Assembly: GCA_002477905.1 (NCBI GenBank)
Contig: DLLB01000063.1
Location: 2,063 to 31,026 of the forward strand
Direction of reading: 5' to 3'
Origin: Clostridiales bacterium UBA7573
GTDB lineage: Bacteria; Bacillota; Clostridia; Oscillospirales; CAG-272
DNA length: 28,964 nt
A model generated the notes under the pieces. It saw only the letters and a list, made by a program, of their open reading frames with translations. It did no database searches and was not told the origin of the DNA. Below, in pieces: positions 24,767 through 28,964 of the stretch. The stretch's first letter is position 1. Each line of letters begins with the position of its first letter. A program made the translations under genes and the position numbers.

Positions 24767-25498
24767 TCAGCAACCGCCGCGGCCTCCGCCGCTTCTGCCA
24801 CCGCCTCCTCCACCGCCGCTTTTTCCGCCCGAACTTTGCAGACGACGGCGGGTGACGGTCGTGTGCAGGAAAATGTCTTCCTGTTTTTTCAGATCCAGCT
24901 TTGCAAAGCGATCCAGCGGGTAGTTGGTTTCCCGCAGATGCATCCGGTATTTGGAGCACACGAGGATCACCGTAACCGTACCGGCAAGCAGTCCCAGCAA
25001 GAGACTGATCACGACGCGCTTGCCAGCGGCGGCATGCACTCCGTCCTGATATTCCGTCGCGGCGGCATCCGCATAGGCTTGCACCGCACCGATCAGATCG
25101 CCCGTTTGCTTGCGTGCGGCGATCGCGGAGAGAATCCGGTCGGAAGCGGAGTTGGAAATGCGTTTGTCCGCGCTCCCGTATAAAAACAGTTCGCATCGGT
25201 TTTGCTGCGGACAATACAGTAGCAGCGTCGCGTCGTTCGGGATGGCATATTGGTCGCAGAAGCGTACCGCGTCATCCTCATCCGGCACAAACCGTAACGT
25301 GCCGAAATAAATTCCGACGCCGCACCGCTCGCTTGCTTCTTCCATTGCCTGCGACAGTTGCGCAAGCTCCGCCGCAGAAAAAGAATCCTGCGTGTCGTAC
25401 ACGTTGCCCGCGCTTTGCGCAAAACCGGGCAACGCGGTCAAAACCAGCAGCAAGAGCAGAAAGAGCGCACCGCACGCGCGTTTCCGATTCCGTTTCAT
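24767..25498 (-). CDS. TPM domain membrane protein (YdjH-like)
   Basis: A 243-residue protein. It has a signal peptide (residues 1-28, ending FAQSAG), then a TPM (YgcG-type) domain from VYDTQDSFSAAELAQLSQAMEEASERCGVGIYFGTL to about residue 150, and a transmembrane segment VVISLLLGLLAGTVTVILVCS (about 160-182). A cytoplasmic region follows, ending in a Ser/Gly-rich tail and a terminal Cys. It starts inside the stop of the preceding gene (ATGA overlap), so the two are translationally coupled. The SPFH, zinc-ribbon, TPM set has the domain make-up of Bacillus subtilis YdjI, YdjG and YdjH, which anchor PspA-type stress proteins to the membrane. Domain call is firm; the functional parallel is inference. 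Confidence 0.88.
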   Translation of the reverse strand: MKRNRKRACGALFLLLLLVLTALPGFAQSAGNVYDTQDSFSAAELAQLSQAMEEASERCGVGIYFGTLRFVPDEDDAVRFCDQYAIPNDATLLLYCPQQNRCELFLYGSADKRISNSASDRILSAIAARKQTGDLIGAVQAYADAAATEYQDGVHAAAGKRVVISLLLGLLAGTVTVILVCSKYRMHLRETNYPLDRFAKLDLKKQEDIFLHTTVTRRRLQSSGGKSGGGGGGGRSGGGRGGC

Positions 25499-26568
25499 AA
25501 CAGCCCTCCGATGAAAAAGCAAAGCAGTGTGACAAGCGCGGCAACCGCGCCGAACAATGCCAGAATCTTCGGCACGCTGACGGGGATATTCCCGTAGATT
25601 TTGCCGGTGTGCCCGTTGATGGCGTAAGTATAGGTCTTGCGTTTGCGAATGTAAGTCAGAATCCACACCGGAAGCAGGGTATCGTCCCAGTGGGAGGAGG
25701 AAAGCTTCTGTTGAAAGCGCTCGGTGCGCACGCCGGAATAGCCCTTGATTGTTCCTTTCAGAAGCTGTTGGGCATAGGTATCCATTCTGCCGCGCACCTC
25801 CCCCTCTACCGCGGTACGCGCGATGTCGCGCCGCTTGGCGTAAAAGCCGGACAGGTACGGCATGGAGAATGCCTCCATCGCCTCCGACGGATAGGGCAGA
25901 ATGCCCTCCAGCATTTTTTTGTCCGCTTCGGAAAGCGCGTTTGTGGTAATATCTTCAAAGTGAATCGCGCCCTGCCGCACAAACCGGTAATGGGACGTTT
26001 CGGTGTATTCCGTATTCCCGGTGCGCCACACGCGGATACGTTCGCCGAGCGCGGAAAGATCCGCGTCCGCATCCGCGTCCGTCACCCAGAACGGATAATA
26101 GATTCCGGTAAGCTGCTGCAATTGCTGCTGCGATGTAAAATCGCGCGGGGCAAAGATCCGCTTTTTGGCGAACTTCAGAAACACGTCGGTCGCCGCCGCG
26201 CGATCCAGCTTGAACGGGATCATTTTATGCGGGCGGTGTTCGCCGCTGAGCTTGCCCGTCAGCAGCACCGGATTGTGGCAATAGGCGCAGAAAGTTGCCG
26301 ACGTGGACGCAGGGCAGATGACCTCCGCGCCGCAGGTGGCGCAGTGATAGCCCACCATTTCCTCGTTATAGGCGGCTTCGGCTTCCGCCTCCGCCTGTTT
26401 CTGCGCCTGTTTGGCGGAGTCCACGGCTTCCATTTGTTCTTTGGTGAAATCGGACAGACAGAATTCACAGACAAAGCACTGCTTTGCCGCGTCAAAGCGC
26501 AAATCGCCGCCGCAGTTCGGACATTGATAGGAATAGGTCGCCTCTGTTTGACCGCTCGGATCACTCAT
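25495..26568 (-). CDS. Zinc-ribbon membrane protein (YdjG-like)
   Basis: A 357-residue protein. It starts with two zinc ribbons (CPNCGGDLRFDAAKQCFVCEFC at about 16-37 and CATCGAEVICPASTSATFCAYC at about 75-96), separated by an Ala/Glu/Gln-rich helix. A mixed domain follows with KMIPFKLDR, GIYYPFWVTDADADADL and LLPVWILTYIRKRKTYTYAINGHTGKIYGNIPVS. At the C-terminus is a hydrophobic segment (ILALFGAVAALVTLLCFFIGGLL) that inserts in the membrane. This is the TFIIB-type zinc-ribbon protein family found next to SPFH and TPM genes (B. subtilis YdjG). It lies 86 bp after the SPFH gene, with a GC-rich hairpin (26591-26629) between them, and overlaps the TPM gene by four bases. Confidence 0.85.
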   Translation of the reverse strand: MSDPSGQTEATYSYQCPNCGGDLRFDAAKQCFVCEFCLSDFTKEQMEAVDSAKQAQKQAEAEAEAAYNEEMVGYHCATCGAEVICPASTSATFCAYCHNPVLLTGKLSGEHRPHKMIPFKLDRAAATDVFLKFAKKRIFAPRDFTSQQQLQQLTGIYYPFWVTDADADADLSALGERIRVWRTGNTEYTETSHYRFVRQGAIHFEDITTNALSEADKKMLEGILPYPSEAMEAFSMPYLSGFYAKRRDIARTAVEGEVRGRMDTYAQQLLKGTIKGYSGVRTERFQQKLSSSHWDDTLLPVWILTYIRKRKTYTYAINGHTGKIYGNIPVSVPKILALFGAVAALVTLLCFFIGGLL

Positions 26569-26654
26569 AAATCAGGTTCCTTTCTTCTCATGCACAGCCG
26601 GCGGCAGGACATTTGGCAAACATCCCGCCGCGCAGTCGCGTCTTGGTTTGTGCG

Positions 26655-27926
26655 TCAGGGTTTCTTTTTGCCGCATTCGGAGCAGAATTTCACATCGGCG
26701 GCGTTTTTATGCCCGCATTCGGTGCAGAACCATTCCGCCGCGCCCTCCGGTTTTTTCTGTCCGCATTCGCCGCAGAATTTCCCGCTGTTCATTTTGCCGC
26801 AGGCGGGACATTTCCACTGGTCGCCACCGTCCGGACGCTTTGCGCCGCACTGTGCGCAGAATTTTCCGGTATTCTGTGCGCCGCAGGCGCATGTCCAGGC
26901 ATTCGCCGGTGTTTTTGCCGCGTTCGCCTGCATCTGTGCCTGATTGGACTGGCTTGCCGCGCCGAAAAAGCTTCCCGCGCCCTGCATCCCGACGCCCATC
27001 CCCATGAACGCCGCCGCCGCGCCGTTCGCGTTGGAACCGGCGCTTTCCAGCCCGCGCGCGATCGCGCCCTGCACATAGCCCTCGCGCACGCCGGGATCGC
27101 CCAGCATCGCGCCTTCGTTGCGCATATTCAACAGCTTCTGCGAATCCTCGGTATACGATACCGACGCAATGCCGACCTTCACCACTTCCATGCCGCGCAT
27201 GGCTTTCCATTCCTCATCCAGGACATTCGCCATGTACTTGGAAAGTTCCATGCTCTTGGACGCGACAAAGGAAATGCGGATGCCGTCCGCGGACATCTGA
27301 TTGACGGAGGTCTGCAAAGCTTCCAGGAATTCATTTAAATATTGCTCGTTGATGTCGTTGATGTTCACCGCGTCGCGATCCTTCGGAATCGCCTCCGCGT
27401 AAAATTTCAGCGGATCGGTGATCTTGATGGAATAAGTACCGTGCGCGCGCAAAAACAGCTCTGCATTGTAGAACGTGTCAAAATAGTTGACCGGCGTGCG
27501 CGTACCGAACCGGATGCCCTTGATCTCCTGCAAATTCAGAAACAGCACATACTGCGACTTGGACGGCACGCCGCCGTATTTGATGCGGGAGAAAGACTCT
27601 TTCAGCGCGTCTCCGAACTGTCCGTTGAACATGGACGGCGCACTGCCGTTGTCTACTTTATAATAACCGGCTTCGGCGGTGTAGTCCACCACTTTGCCGC
27701 CGTCAATCAGCAGCATACACTGATTCTCGCCTACATGGATGATGGAGCCGTCGCTGACATAATCCGCGCTGCCGCGCCGATTGGTACTGCGGCGGTCATT
27801 TTTCCGCACCGCCTGCCCGCGTACCATGACGGTCTGATCGGACATACCGTCCGCTTCCAGAACCTCTAACCACGAATCCGCAAGTCCGCCGCCGATGGCG
27901 GAAACTACCGCTTTGATAATTCCCAT
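26655..27926 (-). CDS. SPFH domain protein with C-terminal zinc ribbons (YdjI-like)
   Basis: A 423-residue protein. Residues about 1-300 are the SPFH (virion core protein-like) domain: MGIIKAVVSAIGGGLADSW, SDGSIIHVGENQCMLLIDGGKVVD, YNAELFLRAHGTYSIKITDPLKFY, and a helical stretch ending in SYTEDSQKLLNMRNEGAMLGDPGVREGYVQG. An Ala/Gly/Met-rich linker follows, then three zinc-ribbon-like units (CACG...CAQCG, CPACG...CGECG, CTECG...CSECG). It probably forms membrane-associated oligomers in the cytoplasm, like B. subtilis YdjI. GGAGGG is eight bases from the chosen ATG; longer open frame upstream runs across the promoter. It is the first gene of the three-gene operon. The triple ribbon makes it longer than typical YdjI (from memory about 320 residues). 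Confidence 0.92.
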   Translation of the reverse strand: MGIIKAVVSAIGGGLADSWLEVLEADGMSDQTVMVRGQAVRKNDRRSTNRRGSADYVSDGSIIHVGENQCMLLIDGGKVVDYTAEAGYYKVDNGSAPSMFNGQFGDALKESFSRIKYGGVPSKSQYVLFLNLQEIKGIRFGTRTPVNYFDTFYNAELFLRAHGTYSIKITDPLKFYAEAIPKDRDAVNINDINEQYLNEFLEALQTSVNQMSADGIRISFVASKSMELSKYMANVLDEEWKAMRGMEVVKVGIASVSYTEDSQKLLNMRNEGAMLGDPGVREGYVQGAIARGLESAGSNANGAAAAFMGMGVGMQGAGSFFGAASQSNQAQMQANAAKTPANAWTCACGAQNTGKFCAQCGAKRPDGGDQWKCPACGKMNSGKFCGECGQKKPEGAAEWFCTECGHKNAADVKFCSECGKKKP

Positions 27927-28011
27927 TGTAAAATCCCTCCGTTTTGGTTGTATTTGGTGGTATCCGATTGTATTTTTTGTGGAATCCGATAAAAAACAGT
28001 CGCTTTCTTCC

Positions 28012-28040
28012 ATTATATACGATTCCCGCAAAAGTTGCAA
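28012..28040 (-). promoter_or_regulatory. Promoter of the SPFH operon
   Basis: Minus strand: TTGCAA (28035-28040), 17-bp spacer, TATAAT (28012-28017). It looks SigA-type rather than the TGAAAC/CGTA pattern of SigW. A repeated ATCGGAT motif (two copies) lies in the leader. Confidence 0.75.
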
Positions 28041-28081
28041 GAGGAAATTGCAAGTTTCTGAAGAAAATTACGGGAGGTACA

Positions 28082-28136
28082 AGCGGGCGCCTCCGCGAGG
28101 GCTTTCTTGCAAAAAAGTTTTCGTGGGAAGCCCGTA
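28082..28136. repeat. Possible decayed piece of the composite element
   Basis: GCGGGCGCC...AGGGCTTTCTTGCAAAAAAGTTTTCGTGGGAAGCCC has the TTGCAAAA / AGTTTTCG(C/T)GGG words found in the linkers and palindromes of copies 1-3, but not the full order. It lies between the divergent SPFH and HAD promoters rather than at a 3' end. Confidence 0.35.
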
Positions 28137-28140
28137 CACC

Positions 28141-28170
28141 TTGACTTTTTCGGTCGGATTATGCTATACT
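28141..28170 (+). promoter_or_regulatory. Promoter of the HAD hydrolase gene
   Basis: TTGACT (28141-28146), 18-bp spacer, TATACT (28165-28170), 35 bp before the ATG. Confidence 0.8.
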
Positions 28171-28205
28171 GAACGCAGAATTTTTCACGAAAGGACGTTT
28201 TTCCC

Positions 28206-28856
28206 ATGCATCTGACGCTCCCTGCGCACGTGCGCTATCTGCTTTTTGATATGGACGGCACGTTGCTGGACAGCATGCACTTCTGGCGCGGTGCGCTGGT
28301 GACCATTCTGCGCCGCCGCAACTGCGCCGGCGTGACAGACGCGCTTTTGCAGAAGATCAACTTCATGGCGTCCTCCGTTGCCATCCCGTACCTTAACCAC
28401 ACCCTGCATCCCGATCCGCCCATCGGAAAAGAAGATATTTTCTCGCTTATGCGCGAATTTTACCTTGCGGGCGTACCGACCAAGCCCGGCGTGCTCCCCT
28501 TCCTTGCCGCGCTCAGGGAACGCGGCGTGAAAATGTGCGTCGTCTCCGCCACGCCCGCGCCGATGATCCCCATCGCCCTGCGCGCTTCGCATCTCGCGGA
28601 TTACTTCGATTTCATCCTCTCCGCAGACGATTATCCGGGCGGAAAAAATTCCCCCGAAATCTTTTTGGACGCCATGCGCCGCTTCGGCGCCGCACCGCAA
28701 GCGTGCGGTCTGGTGGAGGACGCCCTGTACAGCATCCGCACCGGCAAACAGCTCGGTCTGTACTGCGTCGGCATTTATGACGCTTCCTCCGCGGACGATC
28801 AAACCGAAATACAAGCCCTCTGCGACGAATATCACGCGCATAGCTTTGAAGATTGA
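28206..28856 (+). CDS. HAD superfamily hydrolase (subfamily IA, beta-phosphoglucomutase-like)
   Basis: A 216-residue HAD phosphatase or mutase. Motif I is FDMDGTLLDS (catalytic Asp15, Asp17), motif II VVSATP (Ser), the motif III Lys is in GGKNSPEIF, and motif IV is VEDALYSI. The helical cap lies between motifs I and II (residues about 20-90), as in phosphoglycolate phosphatase and beta-phosphoglucomutase. The substrate is not predictable. AAAGGA lies ten bases before the ATG, and a promoter is present, divergent from the SPFH operon. Confidence 0.92.
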   Translation: MHLTLPAHVRYLLFDMDGTLLDSMHFWRGALVTILRRRNCAGVTDALLQKINFMASSVAIPYLNHTLHPDPPIGKEDIFSLMREFYLAGVPTKPGVLPFLAALRERGVKMCVVSATPAPMIPIALRASHLADYFDFILSADDYPGGKNSPEIFLDAMRRFGAAPQACGLVEDALYSIRTGKQLGLYCVGIYDASSADDQTEIQALCDEYHAHSFED

Positions 28857-28934
28857 GGCAATCCGGGGCACAAGGAAAAAGGGGCATGCGAACGCAACCG
28901 GACGAACAGAACGCAAAATCCACACGTCTTTGTC

Positions 28935-28964
28935 AGGGGACGCCTTTTGCAAAAGGCGTCCCCT
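28935..28964. repeat. Palindrome B of a fourth composite element, cut by the window end
   Basis: AGGGGACGCCTTTTG / CAAAAGGCGTCCCCT, a perfect 30-bp inverted repeat 79 bp after the HAD stop. Compared with copy 1, an A-T and a flanking pair are replaced symmetrically on both arms, so pairing is kept. The rest of the element would lie beyond the window. Confidence 0.75.

Overview
This window is chromosomal sequence from a spore-forming member of the Clostridia, most likely an uncultivated or gut Oscillospirales/Christensenellales-type bacterium. The evidence is a germination protease (gpr), a SigH-like sigma factor, DUF1292, DUF4364 and zf-trcl proteins, a type II pantothenate kinase, canonical GGAGG ribosome binding sites, and a moderately GC-rich coding sequence with AT-rich intergenic gaps. 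No phage, insertion sequence, CRISPR array, rRNA or canonical tRNA was seen.

Left part (1-9.2 kb): the start of an amino-acid-binding lipoprotein gene that runs off the left edge; cysS; a divergent DUF1292 gene; a two-gene zeta-toxin-like unit (56-aa partner plus P-loop kinase); a MATE exporter; the classical rpsO-pnp pair with a structured rpsO leader; and a NahK-like sugar kinase.

Middle (9.2-18 kb): an SGNH hydrolase; a CNNM/CorC-type membrane protein preceded by a 26-codon leader ORF and an intrinsic terminator; a small zinc-ribbon protein; a sigma factor; DUF4364; an oligopeptide-binding lipoprotein; gpr; and coaW.

Right part (18-29 kb): a ~600-bp gene-free stretch; a 1653-aa surface lipoprotein of unknown function (Ig-like, helical repeats, beta-solenoid-like C-terminus); a sugar isomerase-type TIM barrel; a three-gene SPFH / zinc-ribbon / TPM operon with the domain make-up of Bacillus YdjI, YdjG and YdjH, without pspA; and a HAD phosphatase.

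The least explained feature is a composite intergenic element found three times (571-752, 9183-9363, 16981-17113), with a partial copy at the right edge. It has a GTGGGGACTT palindrome, a central terminator hairpin with compensatory base changes, and a GGGGAGCC palindrome. Each full copy sits 21-29 bp after a stop codon and in the same orientation relative to that gene. Other regulatory candidates are the CNNM leader-peptide attenuator and a three-way junction upstream of rpsO. Most promoters found are near-consensus TTGACA-N16-18-TATAAT, so transcription here looks mainly housekeeping.
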